Shown here: one piece after another, positions 37,542 to 46,891 of the stretch | How the letters are laid out: each line of letters starts with the position of its first letter | Numbering within the stretch: the stretch's first letter is position 1 | From: Bacteroidota bacterium | Lineage (GTDB): Bacteria > Bacteroidota > Bacteroidia > Bacteroidales > UBA10428 | Direction: 5' to 3' | DNA: 64,000 nt | Assembly: GCA_023442525.1 (NCBI GenBank) | Contig: JAEZZA010000018.1 | Span: 1-64,000, forward strand | Position numbers and translations under genes: made by a program | The notes under the pieces: model-generated | The model's input: only the letters and a program-made list of their open reading frames with translations | Told to the model about the DNA's origin: nothing | Database searches by the model: none

Positions 37542-40500
37542 TGCAATACAATTTCCTTAAAGCTCTCCCCATCGCGTACACGGGTTTGCGTTTCAAAGTA
37601 CATCTGGGTAATGGGTTTTCCGTTTACCGAAAACTGTGCACCATTGTAAGTAGTGTACTTGATATGACGGAATTCCTGAGCTTCATTATTACGGATAACA
37701 ATGTAGCGATAAGTTTCCTTGTATTTATCGATGTATTTTTCCAAAGTAATTCCGGCCGGATATTTTTTAACAAGTTCGTTCAAATATAGTTGTCTTTCCG
37801 ATTCGTTTCGGAAATTCAGTTCGCCCATTGGGATGGCTGCTGCTACTTTGGGAGTATTATCGGCCACCGGTTTTGCGGTTTTGGCCGTAGATTGCCACAA
37901 TAACCTGTTTATCTCGTCGATACGGGTAATTTTTTGCTTTGCATACGCATTGGCAGGTTCCAAAGCCAGTGCTTTTTTATATTCTGTTTTTGCATCAGTA
38001 TAGCGGGCCTGGTCGAACAGGTTATCAGCCGATTTGATGAGGGCCTCCAAAGCCAGTTTCTTTGCTTCTTCATGCTTCCTGATCTTTTCAGCTTCGGCCA
38101 CCAGATAATCGATCTTTTTAATCTGCTCACTGGCAAGTACGTCACCCGGCATGAATTTCAATGCCTTCAGGTACGAATCTTTTGCATTAGTAAAATCTTT
38201 CGAAGCAAATGCAGAATTTGCCGCGTTCATTGAAGCAGTATAACCATCGGCCCTGGCTTTTGCTTCGGCTATCTCTTTTTCACGCGCAGCTATCAGATTT
38301 CCGATTTCCGCTATCCGGGTTTTTGGAAATGCCTCACCGGGTTTCAAAGTCAAAGCCCGGGTGTATTCATCCTTTGCCTGGTTGTAATCGCGAGCTTTAA
38401 AATACTTATCGGCGTTTACCAGCGCCTGACTATAAGCATTATCACGGGCTTTCTCCTCTGCTGCAAGCTTACGGAGGTTTTCCATTTCCTGGTTCACCTC
38501 ATTTAATTTTTGCCTCGGGTACGTTTCGCCCGGCATGAGATCAACGGCCTGTTGATACAGTGAAGCGGCTGAACTATAATTCTTTTCGGCAAGGTTTTTA
38601 TCTGCCGAAGTTATCAGTTCATTGTATTTGGTTTTGCGGGCCAGCTCGGCCAGTTTTCGTTCCTGATCCTGTTTCATCAGCAGTTCTGCCAGAGAAATCT
38701 TTGACCGTGCACTGTTATCTGCAGGTTTAATGACAAGGGCTTTACGATACCATTCGATAGCAGCGGGATAATCAGCAGCAGTCAATAATGCATTACCCTG
38801 GTTCATAGCATCGGCATATGCAGTTTCAATCTTTTTTTGGCGTCCACTTTCTTCAGCAATAATTTGCCTGTCGACTTCGGAAAGTTTTTCAATAGCGTAT
38901 CCGTCGCCTGGTTTGACCTGCAAAGCCTGGTTATAACCTGCCTTTGCATTGGAATAGTCACGGGCTGCGTAATAATTGTCGGCTGCATTGATTGCCTCCT
39001 GGTATTTACGGGCAATGGTCTGTTCCAACTCCGTCTTCTTTTTTTCTTCAAGGACCACACGATCGATTTCTGCAAGCTTACCGGTAGCATATTCATCATT
39101 TGGCTTTGTCGATAGAGCCTTCTTAAAATCTTCCCTGGCCCGGTCATATTGTTTCTGGCTCATGGCACTTAAAGCAGAAGCAACAGCCGACTTATACTGC
39201 TCCTCAATGGCCTTTGCCCGTGCTGCCTGTTCAGATGACACGCTGTTATCAATAAAGACAATCTTTGATGTCGCATATTTATCTCCGGGTTTAAGGGTAA
39301 GAGCCTGAGCGAATAATTGACGGGCATCGGTCCATTTCTTCTGCGCGATAAATTCATCTGCGGAAGTAATTAATTTATTGTATTGTTCGTCGCGATTTTT
39401 GTTTTGTACAAACTCCGCTGCCAGCCGATCGGTTTCCGCAATCCCCTTTTTTGCCTGTAAATCGTCAGGTTTTATGGTAAGTGCCTTTTGGTACGATTGT
39501 TTGGCTACTTCAAATTGATTTTTAGCCAGTGCAATATTGGCTGCAGCAATGGCTTCGTTGTAACTGTTTTCATTTGCTTTCGCAATCGCAGCCTGTTCTG
39601 CTGCCACACTATTATCGATAAAGACTATCCGGGTTTGTGAATACTTGTCGCCCGGTTTGTGCGTCAGTGCCTGGGTATACATTTTACGGGCATCATCCCA
39701 TTTCTTCTGTGCAACAAATGCATCCCCGGATGCTATGGTTTGAGCATATTGTTCTTCAATACTTTTATTACGTGCGAATTCAGCTTCAAGCCTGCCGGTT
39801 TCCGTGATACCTTTTTTTGCTGCCAGATCGTCGGGCTTAATCGACAATGCTTTCTGGTAAGATTGTTTTGCTAATTCGAACTGATTTTTGGCAAGAGCAT
39901 TATTTGCTGCGGTTATGGCTTCTTTATAAGCATCATCGGCAGCTTTTGCCTTAGCCGCCTGTTCAGTGGCAACAGCATTCTCGATTGTTTTTACACGTTG
40001 TGCAGGATATGATTCTGCCGGCTTCATAGTCAAAGCCTTTGCATATTGAGCTTTTGCTTCATCGAATTTCTTCTCACGGAACAGTTGGTCGGCCTGCGCC
40101 ACGATACCCAGGTATTCCTTTTCAAAAGCGGCCTTCTTTGCAGCCTCCTCAACCCTGGCCGCTTCTTCAGCGGCTTTTTTAGCTTCAATCTGCTGAATTT
40201 CCTGAACTCTTGATTTGGGTAACGATTCTTCGGGTTTAATCTCCGATGCTTCCTGATAGTACTGACGTGCCTGTGCGTAATCTTTTCGCGTATAAGCTAC
40301 GCTTGCCTTGGCCATGGCCTGGTTATACCTGTCTTCTTTTTGTTGTTGTGTATTTTTAAGAGCCTGCTCTTTTTCCAGATTCGTCCTCAATTCTACAGCT
40401 TTTTGCTTTGGGTAGGCTTCAGACGGATTTAATGAAACGGCTTTTTCATATTTCTGTATCGCTTCGGCCAAACGTCCCTGAGCAGCCAGGGCATCAGCTT

Positions 40501-41197
40501 CAGCTATCAGTCCCTTATAAACTTCGGAATTTGCGTTTTGCTTTGCAAGCGTATTATTAATTTCCGTTATCCGTTTCGAAGGATAACTTTCGGTCGGATA
40601 TATTTTAATCGCTTCTTCGTACAGTTTTTTCGCTTCGGTTAAATTATTCTGTTTGGCTGCAACGTCTGCTTTCTTGACAAGATCCTCGTATGACTGAAGC
40701 TGACATTGTTCGGTTTTCATCATCATAGCTTCAATTTTAGGTCGCATTGAATTCACATACTCTTTATCCGAAACAAATTCCCTGCGTTTGGCATCAAAGC
40801 TGACTCTGTCAACCGGCTGTTTCAGCACGGAGTAATCAATATTACCACATGGTCGTATCAAGCCAATTGAAAACTCATTCATCCAGGTGCCCTTCTCATT
40901 ATCAGGCATTTGAGTGTTAAAACTGATACTCTTACTGACAAGACCCTCTTTTTCAATATGGATGGTATACTGCTTGTTAATTTCAAGCTTGAACGAAAAA
41001 CTGCCGTCGGCACCCGTCTGAATGCTTTTTACTATGGTGTTCCCTTCATAAAGTGTAGCTGTTGCCCTCGGCAGGGGCTGCATATCGAGTTCCGAAGTAC
41101 CTGCTACCTGGAGAAACTTTTCTTCGACATTCTGGGCATGAATCCGGGCAAATAACGAAAGGAAAGCAATGGAAATAAAAACGATTATCCTGACCAT
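37538..41197 (-). CDS. Large secreted TPR-repeat protein
   Basis: 1219 residues with a signal peptide (cleavage after HAQ near 22). Residues 30-95 resemble a CNA-B/regulatory-like beta sandwich (L-Y-E-G-N-T..., T-G-A-D-G-S-F-S-F-K). From about 170 to 1080 run many TPR-like helix pairs with the consensus F-x-x-A-K-x-x-Y-x-K-A-L-x-x-K-P-G-D, rich in Ala/Lys/Glu. Two neighbouring blocks are near copies with a 366-bp period. The C-terminal ~140 residues (K-Y-P-A-G-I-T-L-E-K-Y, V-I-R-N-N-E-A) form a separate small domain. It is periplasmic or surface-exposed and probably scaffolds partners. Coupling to the btuF-like gene is unexpected and unexplained. Confidence 0.85.
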   Translation of the reverse strand: MVRIIVFISIAFLSLFARIHAQNVEEKFLQVAGTSELDMQPLPRATATLYEGNTIVKSIQTGADGSFSFKLEINKQYTIHIEKEGLVSKSISFNTQMPDNEKGTWMNEFSIGLIRPCGNIDYSVLKQPVDRVSFDAKRREFVSDKEYVNSMRPKIEAMMMKTEQCQLQSYEDLVKKADVAAKQNNLTEAKKLYEEAIKIYPTESYPSKRITEINNTLAKQNANSEVYKGLIAEADALAAQGRLAEAIQKYEKAVSLNPSEAYPKQKAVELRTNLEKEQALKNTQQQKEDRYNQAMAKASVAYTRKDYAQARQYYQEASEIKPEESLPKSRVQEIQQIEAKKAAEEAARVEEAAKKAAFEKEYLGIVAQADQLFREKKFDEAKAQYAKALTMKPAESYPAQRVKTIENAVATEQAAKAKAADDAYKEAITAANNALAKNQFELAKQSYQKALSIKPDDLAAKKGITETGRLEAEFARNKSIEEQYAQTIASGDAFVAQKKWDDARKMYTQALTHKPGDKYSQTRIVFIDNSVAAEQAAIAKANENSYNEAIAAANIALAKNQFEVAKQSYQKALTIKPDDLQAKKGIAETDRLAAEFVQNKNRDEQYNKLITSADEFIAQKKWTDARQLFAQALTLKPGDKYATSKIVFIDNSVSSEQAARAKAIEEQYKSAVASALSAMSQKQYDRAREDFKKALSTKPNDEYATGKLAEIDRVVLEEKKKTELEQTIARKYQEAINAADNYYAARDYSNAKAGYNQALQVKPGDGYAIEKLSEVDRQIIAEESGRQKKIETAYADAMNQGNALLTAADYPAAIEWYRKALVIKPADNSARSKISLAELLMKQDQERKLAELARKTKYNELITSADKNLAEKNYSSAASLYQQAVDLMPGETYPRQKLNEVNQEMENLRKLAAEEKARDNAYSQALVNADKYFKARDYNQAKDEYTRALTLKPGEAFPKTRIAEIGNLIAAREKEIAEAKARADGYTASMNAANSAFASKDFTNAKDSYLKALKFMPGDVLASEQIKKIDYLVAEAEKIRKHEEAKKLALEALIKSADNLFDQARYTDAKTEYKKALALEPANAYAKQKITRIDEINRLLWQSTAKTAKPVADNTPKVAAAIPMGELNFRNESERQLYLNELVKKYPAGITLEKYIDKYKETYRYIVIRNNEAQEFRHIKYTTYNGAQFSVNGKPITQMYFETQTRVRDGESFKEIVLQ
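39230..39961 (-). repeat. 366-bp near-identical tandem duplication in the TPR gene
   Basis: Two adjacent coding blocks, each encoding 122 residues, share phrases such as N-Q-F-E-[LV]-A-K-Q-S-Y-Q-K-A-L, F-[VI]-A-Q-K-K-W and R/K-I-V-F-I-D-N-S-V. The offset was measured at the ATTATCGATAAAGAC/GTTATCAATAAAGAC pair (about 39245 and 39611). This indicates a recent two-TPR-unit duplication. Confidence 0.75.
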
Positions 41198-41290
41198 GAC
41201 ATTGGTTTCAATACCCTTTTTTTACTGAGATTTTGAATAAAAGTTACTATTTAAGGCATAAAATAAAGAGATTGAAAACCCAAGGCTCTG

Positions 41291-43435
41291 TCAGTTTACC
41301 ACGGCAAGTTTCTTTGTATAAATTGTGCTGCCATGCCTTACAGTTACCAGATAGATCCCGCTGGGAAACCGGTTAAGGTCGAAGGGAATGATATGCTGGT
41401 ATTGGCTGTACTCCTTTTTAAAGACAATTTGCCCGCTTGCGTTTGTTATGGATATCCCGACTTCCTCAGTTGTCATTTCCTTGAAATGAACCTGAAAATA
41501 AGTGCTTGCAGGATTGGGATAAATTAGAATCCCTTCATCATCAAATGTACTGTTAACTGGCGGGAGTTTTCCGAATACTACCGGAAATACCGCAAATGAT
41601 GAATTAACAGCACCGGCCGTGTAGTCAGCCAGGCTGTACCATTCTGATCCTTCCGATACAAAGGCAGTGGTCTGCCCCGCAGGCGATCGGTTTTCGGCCA
41701 TATAAACTGAGAAGGTATCCTGTGGTGATGAATAAAACAACTGGTATCCGGCAAAGAAATTCTGTCCAGGCGAAAATGCCGAGTCGAATTCAATGTAGTT
41801 CATTGCCTCCGGAAACAGATTTCCAAGCGCCACCCTCTGCCTGTAAATGACATCACCTGGCTTTGAACTCCCTTTCCAGATTACGATATCTAAATATTTG
41901 TTGCGCCGGGATATATGGTTTTTATCCACATACAGGTTAATACCTCGTATCAGTTTTGCCGTCGTTTCGAATTTTTCTGCAAATCCTGTTGTTCCCATGT
42001 TATTATGACCCGACCATGAACCCCATGCCAGACCTGCCGATTGATTTTTCAAAGCTTCTTCCGGTTCAATGTTTGAAAGTGTGTCTCCGGTAGCTTTAAA
42101 GTCAGCAAACGGATCGAAACCATCGAGATATCCATTACTTTTACCCGAAGGATCCAGCCAGATAGCAAGCTGTGATTCGGGTGACACCAGATCGTTCCAG
42201 CAGTGACTCAGCATCTGAAAGTAATCGTTAACGGGATTTTTACAATTGGCAAGTCCCCCGGTAAGCGTTCCACGTAATCGACCTTCCGGGTCAAACAATG
42301 GGGCGCCGGACGAGCCGGCCTCTGTTGTGCCCAGTTCCCAGTGCGATACCAGGTAGTGGTTATTCCTGTTGTACAAACCGCCAAAATCCTTAATGATAAG
42401 AGGATGATTTTCCACAGAAACCTTTTTCACATCACCCTTGGGATGGTGGATTGTAAATGCCGATTGGGGTGGTGCATGACGGTAATCCCAACCGGCTAAA
42501 TAAGGATTATAATGGTACGGAACCGGCTCCAGCAATTCAAGTAAGGCGAAGTCAATTTTATCACTTCGAGCCCTCAGTGTAGTACCGGATACTGATCGGG
42601 AAGAATTCCCGTCAGGACCGCCGCAATAAGGACTTTCGTAATTGAAATATACTACGGCACTGTTGGCTTCTCTTTCGTTTTCAATGCAATGTCCGGCCGT
42701 CAGCACATAATATACGCCATTATGGTTTGTTGTATTCACCAGCACACCTGTGCAACGATGATGACCGTTAAAAATGATCCGGACTGCCGAATTTTTCACC
42801 TGCCGTACCAGGTGATCATCCATACAGGATATATCGACATTACAATATCCTGAACTATCGTACCATTCATCCTTTTTAAGATGATCGAACAAAAAATCGC
42901 ATCCGATACCCTGAATCCCAATCTCTCCCGGTCCTTCTGCATAAGAAGGAACCTGAACTTCTACAATAAGGGTATTACCCGGAATATTTGAGGTAGCCAG
43001 GCTGTTAAAGGGTTTGTTGTTCAAATCGGAAAAAGCACCGGCAATATGTTCTTCGTCGTTATCGTATAAAAAAACCCGCACTCCGCTATTTACACGGAAC
43101 GGAGAGAATATCACATTCATGAACGATGCATGGTCAACTGTAAAGCCTATTCTCCAGATCCTGGTCCCATCATCCAGTGAATGCCAGGTGCCCGAGGTTG
43201 AAGGACTGATATCAACCGGGATGAATGCGCCAGACCGGTCGGATTTAAGCATCAGACTATCTGCATTCCCCGAGATTGCACGTTCACTTTTATTAACAGT
43301 GGCATCCAGTGAAATTATCTGAAGATCGTGATGGTTTATCATGGCAGGCCTGCCAGGTCTGGTAAGTTGGCCGGAAATTCCGGAATTCAACCCGAAAACA
43401 GCCAGTACCAATAACAACCCATAACGCCATATCAT
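41291..43435 (-). CDS. T9SS-secreted trypsin-like serine protease
   Basis: 714 residues. Signal peptide to about residue 22, a propeptide-like N-terminal region containing the typical W-x-x-L-x-D-G-T-R-I-W-R motif, then a chymotrypsin-fold domain with the triad visible: His249 in VLTAGHC, Asp295 in KIDFALLEL and Ser376 in AGSSGAPLFD. It resembles Lys-C/Arg-type bacterial endopeptidases. A beta-sandwich stretch follows (about 470-620) and then a type A T9SS sorting domain: I-L-I-Y-P-N-P-A-S near 635, I-T-N-A-S-G-Q-I-V and a final F-P-S-G-I-Y-L-V. It should be exported by T9SS and attached to the surface. Position between btuG-like and TPR genes is unusual. Confidence 0.92.
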   Translation of the reverse strand: MIWRYGLLLVLAVFGLNSGISGQLTRPGRPAMINHHDLQIISLDATVNKSERAISGNADSLMLKSDRSGAFIPVDISPSTSGTWHSLDDGTRIWRIGFTVDHASFMNVIFSPFRVNSGVRVFLYDNDEEHIAGAFSDLNNKPFNSLATSNIPGNTLIVEVQVPSYAEGPGEIGIQGIGCDFLFDHLKKDEWYDSSGYCNVDISCMDDHLVRQVKNSAVRIIFNGHHRCTGVLVNTTNHNGVYYVLTAGHCIENEREANSAVVYFNYESPYCGGPDGNSSRSVSGTTLRARSDKIDFALLELLEPVPYHYNPYLAGWDYRHAPPQSAFTIHHPKGDVKKVSVENHPLIIKDFGGLYNRNNHYLVSHWELGTTEAGSSGAPLFDPEGRLRGTLTGGLANCKNPVNDYFQMLSHCWNDLVSPESQLAIWLDPSGKSNGYLDGFDPFADFKATGDTLSNIEPEEALKNQSAGLAWGSWSGHNNMGTTGFAEKFETTAKLIRGINLYVDKNHISRRNKYLDIVIWKGSSKPGDVIYRQRVALGNLFPEAMNYIEFDSAFSPGQNFFAGYQLFYSSPQDTFSVYMAENRSPAGQTTAFVSEGSEWYSLADYTAGAVNSSFAVFPVVFGKLPPVNSTFDDEGILIYPNPASTYFQVHFKEMTTEEVGISITNASGQIVFKKEYSQYQHIIPFDLNRFPSGIYLVTVRHGSTIYTKKLAVVN

Positions 43436-43508
43436 GAGGCAAAAATATCAAAAAAACCAACGACACTGCCGCATCTGTGAATTTAAAATCTAAAGGAGAA
43501 ACCGGAGT

Positions 43509-44576
43509 CTATTGCACATTAAATACTGCGCTGCTGGGGCCGATACCTACCATACCCTGTGCGAAAAGTGTTCCGTTGGTTTCATAAACCTTCATCATAC
43601 CATTTCCTGAAAATCCCAGTGCTTCAAACCCATAAATCCGTCCGTTAACCGGATGAACTTCAAGTCCGTAAAAATCGCCTTCAATTATTGGTTGGCCGGA
43701 GATGGACGGGTTCCCGGTATCGAGGGAATATATACCTTCGGTTCTGAGGTAGTATAGCTTGTCACCCTCGGGTGAAATAGCGCACCGGGCAGGAGTTGCA
43801 AGATATTCGTTTGCCTTGCCCACTTTAGCCTGCCATTGCACCTGACGGGTGGATGTGCTGATTTTCATCAGATAGGAATCGGTTTCAAAATCGGTATAGT
43901 TGGTATATCCTTTACAATACACCCACAGGTTATTCTCATCGTCCAGTGACATATCAACAGGAACCTGTCCTACAAAGATTGTGTCTACAACCTTTTGTAA
44001 ATTAATATCAATAACACTGAGGGTGGAATCGGATGAATAACCCCCGCTGTTAGCTACATATACGTAGTTATTAACCCGGACCATTACCTCAGGACCATAA
44101 CCAACATCAATACTATCACTGATACGGTAGTTATTCAGGTCCAGAATGTAGATTCTGCCTGCCAGATTTCCCGATGAAATGTATCCCTTATCGTCATCAA
44201 CCTGAAGAAAATATCTTGGGTAATCAACGTCGACCGGAGCATGAATGGTCTGAAAAGTGGCCAGCCGCACAATTTCCAGCCTGGCGGAATGATTCACCAC
44301 AATTATTCCCAGCGAGTCGTTTACAATGGAAAAAGACTGAGCAATGTCGCCCAGCGGACGACCGTTTACTGCATTAAATATGTCGTTAACTATCACGGTT
44401 CCGGCTTCATTGACAAAACTTATCGATCCGGTATTGGTATTATAAGCGCCTTCATTTACTACATAGATTCCCCTCGAATACCCTGAAGATTTTTCTTCGG
44501 GCGCGTTATCTTTCTCGCAACTGATAATTAAGAACGCTAAAAGTCCTGAGCAGATTAGAATTAAAGATGTTTTCAT
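43509..44576 (-). CDS. btuG: BtuG-like surface beta-propeller lipoprotein
   Basis: 355 residues. Lipobox IISC with modified Cys20, followed by acidic EKDNAPEE, compatible with the surface-export signal of Bacteroidota lipoproteins. The rest is a YncE/DUF5074-type propeller with repeated D-x-x-L-x-V-I-D-x-x-x-x-x-V-x-x-I-x-V-G blades. In Bacteroides, BtuG is a propeller lipoprotein that caps BtuB and binds cobalamin very tightly. The direct overlap (ATGA) with the btuB gene behind a cobalamin riboswitch makes the same role likely here. Confidence 0.83.
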   Translation of the reverse strand: MKTSLILICSGLLAFLIISCEKDNAPEEKSSGYSRGIYVVNEGAYNTNTGSISFVNEAGTVIVNDIFNAVNGRPLGDIAQSFSIVNDSLGIIVVNHSARLEIVRLATFQTIHAPVDVDYPRYFLQVDDDKGYISSGNLAGRIYILDLNNYRISDSIDVGYGPEVMVRVNNYVYVANSGGYSSDSTLSVIDINLQKVVDTIFVGQVPVDMSLDDENNLWVYCKGYTNYTDFETDSYLMKISTSTRQVQWQAKVGKANEYLATPARCAISPEGDKLYYLRTEGIYSLDTGNPSISGQPIIEGDFYGLEVHPVNGRIYGFEALGFSGNGMMKVYETNGTLFAQGMVGIGPSSAVFNVQ

Positions 44577-46510
44577 AGTTTAGAGTTTACTTTTTCATGA
44601 TTTTTTTGAAAGCCTACAGTGATTACAAACCGGAGTGTTCGTCCCGGTACGGGATACGACCGGATTATTTCGTAAGATATATCAAAGAGGTTATCGCACT
44701 GTATACCTATTTGAGCGGGAAACGCCCCTATATCACGCGAATAATGTATGGAGGCATCCCATAAGGTATAGGGTGCCAGTTCAAGATAAGAATCCCCTGT
44801 CTCAGCAGTTTCGCGTTTTCCGGTATAGCTGCCGCTGATTTCCGAGGTGAAATGCTTAAAACTAATGTTGACAGCGGCCTTTGTTGAATGTACCGGTACG
44901 TATATCATCTGATTACCGGTGTAATACGGATTTTTGTCGTAAACCTCCTTAATAACCGAACTATTGTAATTGTAATTGACAAATCCTGACACTACGAACG
45001 GGTGTATGGAAAATGAATAATCAATCCAAGATTCCAGTCCTGATGAATGAACCTTTTTATACTCCACGGGAGTCAACGAATCCCTGATGATCCATTGAAT
45101 CCAGTTATCCACAACCTGGTAATAACCGGTAATCCGGGCTGACAGGCTGGTAAGCGACTTATCCACGATAGTCAGTTCGGCTGATAGTTCACCGCCTCTG
45201 CCCTTTTCCGGGTTAAGATTCACATTACCTCCCGGATGCCAGTATTTCTCATTAAGTGATGGTTTCCTGAATTTCGTGGATACGGAGACACGAAGAACAA
45301 GCTTCTTAATTGGCATATAGCGAATACCCGCCGATAACTGGGGCAACGGATTCAGTCCCTCATAAAATTCCTTTCTGAATCCGGTATTTATAATAAAGTT
45401 TTTTCCAATGTATTTCAGACTCATATAAACGGCTGTTTCAACTTCCAGAATCGACTGGCTATAGTTCTCGGATTGACCGTTGATTATGGAATTGGAAATA
45501 CCTGCTCCGGCTATGAGTTTCTCGCTTATATACTGCCTGAAGTCGGCTTCATTCAATATTTTAGATGTTTGTATTATGGATTTAATGTAAGCGGGCGATT
45601 CAGTGTCAATTCCGTTGGTATAATTGAGATTGTCTGACAGGTAAGCCGACCTGACCTGCAGTGCTGTAGTGGCTTTTTTCAACCTGTAACTGATGTATGC
45701 CCTGAACAGGCTGTCCTTTTGCCTGGCATTACTTTTTTCTTTTGTGCCCATTACCGAAGGAATATGGAGCAATTTCTTCTGATACCACATTCCCGCTTCA
45801 ACATGATGTCCCCTGCCCGCATTCAGATATACATTCTGCATAATTCCTGCATCGAAATACCTGTTGTTTCTGTTGATTCTCTCGGGTGACCCTGCCGAAT
45901 AAGTATCAATAAATGTGAAATCATTTTCAGCGCGGGCGTTCAGAATCGACAGGTGATACTGAAATCTTTTGTTACCCAGTTGAATATTTGCCATGTGCGC
46001 CAATTGACCGAACATCCCTGCCTGGAATGAATACCTGGCAAAAATGCGGTTATTCCAGTCGGGTTCAGTAACCAGGTTCAACGATCCGCCGAATGTACCA
46101 CTGCCAAAAAGGCTGCCTGATGCACCGTTTATTATTTCTACTTTTCTGATGAATCCGGCAGGGAGTAAAGAAATATCAGCCTGACCTGTTGTAGGTGAAT
46201 TCAATACAATTCCGTTCCAGGCAACCTGTGTATGATTGCTTCCGGTTCCATGCATCGACACCGATGTCAGGGCTCCATAACCACCGTAATTGCGTAATAC
46301 AAGGGGTGATTTTTTCATCAGCACATACCCGATATTTCCGGCTTCAGTTAACGGGCTGGTTGGAGAGATGGTCAATGTATTCTGATCATCAGCGAAGAAT
46401 TTCTTGTTGCTTTCAACTACTACGGGAGCAATTTCACTAATGCTTTGTTCCTGACCGTAGCAAAGAATACACGAATAGACAAAAGTTAATAAAAGCCAGA
46501 TTTTTCCCAT
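44573..46510 (-). CDS. btuB: TonB-dependent cobalamin receptor, BtuB-like
   Basis: 645 residues. Signal peptide ends near CYGQ (residue 20), followed by the TonB-box region and plug domain (about 45-150, with V-S-M-H-G-T-G-S-N-H-T-Q-V-A-W-N-G and I-N-G-A-S-G-S-L-F-G-S-G) and a 22-strand-type barrel ending in R-F-V-I-T-V-G-F rather than a strict terminal Phe. It moves substrate across the outer membrane using TonB/ExbBD. Its leader contains a cobalamin riboswitch, which decides the substrate. Confidence 0.92.
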   Translation of the reverse strand: MGKIWLLLTFVYSCILCYGQEQSISEIAPVVVESNKKFFADDQNTLTISPTSPLTEAGNIGYVLMKKSPLVLRNYGGYGALTSVSMHGTGSNHTQVAWNGIVLNSPTTGQADISLLPAGFIRKVEIINGASGSLFGSGTFGGSLNLVTEPDWNNRIFARYSFQAGMFGQLAHMANIQLGNKRFQYHLSILNARAENDFTFIDTYSAGSPERINRNNRYFDAGIMQNVYLNAGRGHHVEAGMWYQKKLLHIPSVMGTKEKSNARQKDSLFRAYISYRLKKATTALQVRSAYLSDNLNYTNGIDTESPAYIKSIIQTSKILNEADFRQYISEKLIAGAGISNSIINGQSENYSQSILEVETAVYMSLKYIGKNFIINTGFRKEFYEGLNPLPQLSAGIRYMPIKKLVLRVSVSTKFRKPSLNEKYWHPGGNVNLNPEKGRGGELSAELTIVDKSLTSLSARITGYYQVVDNWIQWIIRDSLTPVEYKKVHSSGLESWIDYSFSIHPFVVSGFVNYNYNSSVIKEVYDKNPYYTGNQMIYVPVHSTKAAVNISFKHFTSEISGSYTGKRETAETGDSYLELAPYTLWDASIHYSRDIGAFPAQIGIQCDNLFDISYEIIRSYPVPGRTLRFVITVGFQKNHEKVNSKL

Positions 46511-46539
46511 CTTAATGTTTATTCCCGAACAATTATGAT

Positions 46540-46705
46540 CATGGCAGGTCTTCTGACTTTCTCTTCGGGCGCCTTCCCATCCCGATAAACCGGGACAGTG
46601 GCGTGGATGCCCTTATAATTAGAGATTACAGCAGCGGGTACTGTCCAGGATTTTCACCTGGTTCCCTATTGACCGGTTGTTGCAAAACCACCGGTACCAT
46701 AATCG
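46540..46705 (-). ncRNA. Cobalamin riboswitch upstream of btuB
   Basis: Read on the - strand, the leader contains a 3' GCC-type element, the conserved core around GGGAACCAGGTGAAAATCC (46644-46666 on the + strand as its complement), followed by GGACAGTACCCGCTGCTGTAATC, which is the hallmark B12-box region, and ends with the AAGTCAGAAGACCTGCC element of the cobalamin family. It lies 30 bases before the btuB start. Binding of adenosylcobalamin would shut down the operon. Confidence 0.92.
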
Positions 46706-46708
46706 CGA

Positions 46709-46716
46709 CAAAGGTA
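46709..46716 (-). promoter_or_regulatory. Bacteroidota -7 box for the btu locus
   Basis: TACCTTTG on the - strand matches TAnnTTTG exactly and sits directly before the riboswitch. Transcription would begin about 46702, so the aptamer starts almost at the 5' end of the RNA. Confidence 0.5.
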
Positions 46717-46776
46717 ATAAATATCCGAAACGGAATACTGATTAGGAGGAATTGTTATTAACAGGATATTAGAGTT

Positions 46777-46852
46777 GCCTTCGGCGTTTCATGCTTCGCG
46801 TTTCATGCCTTCGGCGTCCAGTATCCGGTATCCGGTATCCAGTATCCAGCAG
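46777..46852. repeat. Composite intergenic repeat (GCCTTCGGCGTTTCATGC / GTATCCGGTATCC)
   Basis: Two word families side by side. The first 30 bases (GCCTTCGGCG-TTTCATGC-TTCGCG-TTTCAT) recur, in inverse orientation and with one mismatch, at 63149-63178. The second half repeats CCAGTATCC/CCGGTATCC four to five times; its complement CTGGATACTGGATACC matches the repeat at 59143-59186. It lies between the riboswitch promoter and ligA. Confidence 0.75.
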
Positions 46853-46860
46853 ACAATTCG

Positions 46861-46868
46861 TATATTTG
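46861..46868 (+). promoter_or_regulatory. Bacteroidota -7 box for ligA
   Basis: TATATTTG matches TAnnTTTG exactly and ends 23 bases before the ligA ATG, immediately after the composite repeat. Confidence 0.45.
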
Positions 46869-46891
46869 TTTATTGAATAAAATTCAGTCCC

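Noticed and set aside
37538..41197. Repeats in the TPR gene as a CRISPR or tandem satellite
   Set aside because: The repeats are long, diverged and in frame with protein-level conservation, so they are TPR units.
46540..46705. Structured region before btuB as a tRNA or other small RNA gene
   Set aside because: No acceptor stem or anticodon arm fits, while the B12-box pattern and position before btuB fit a cobalamin riboswitch.
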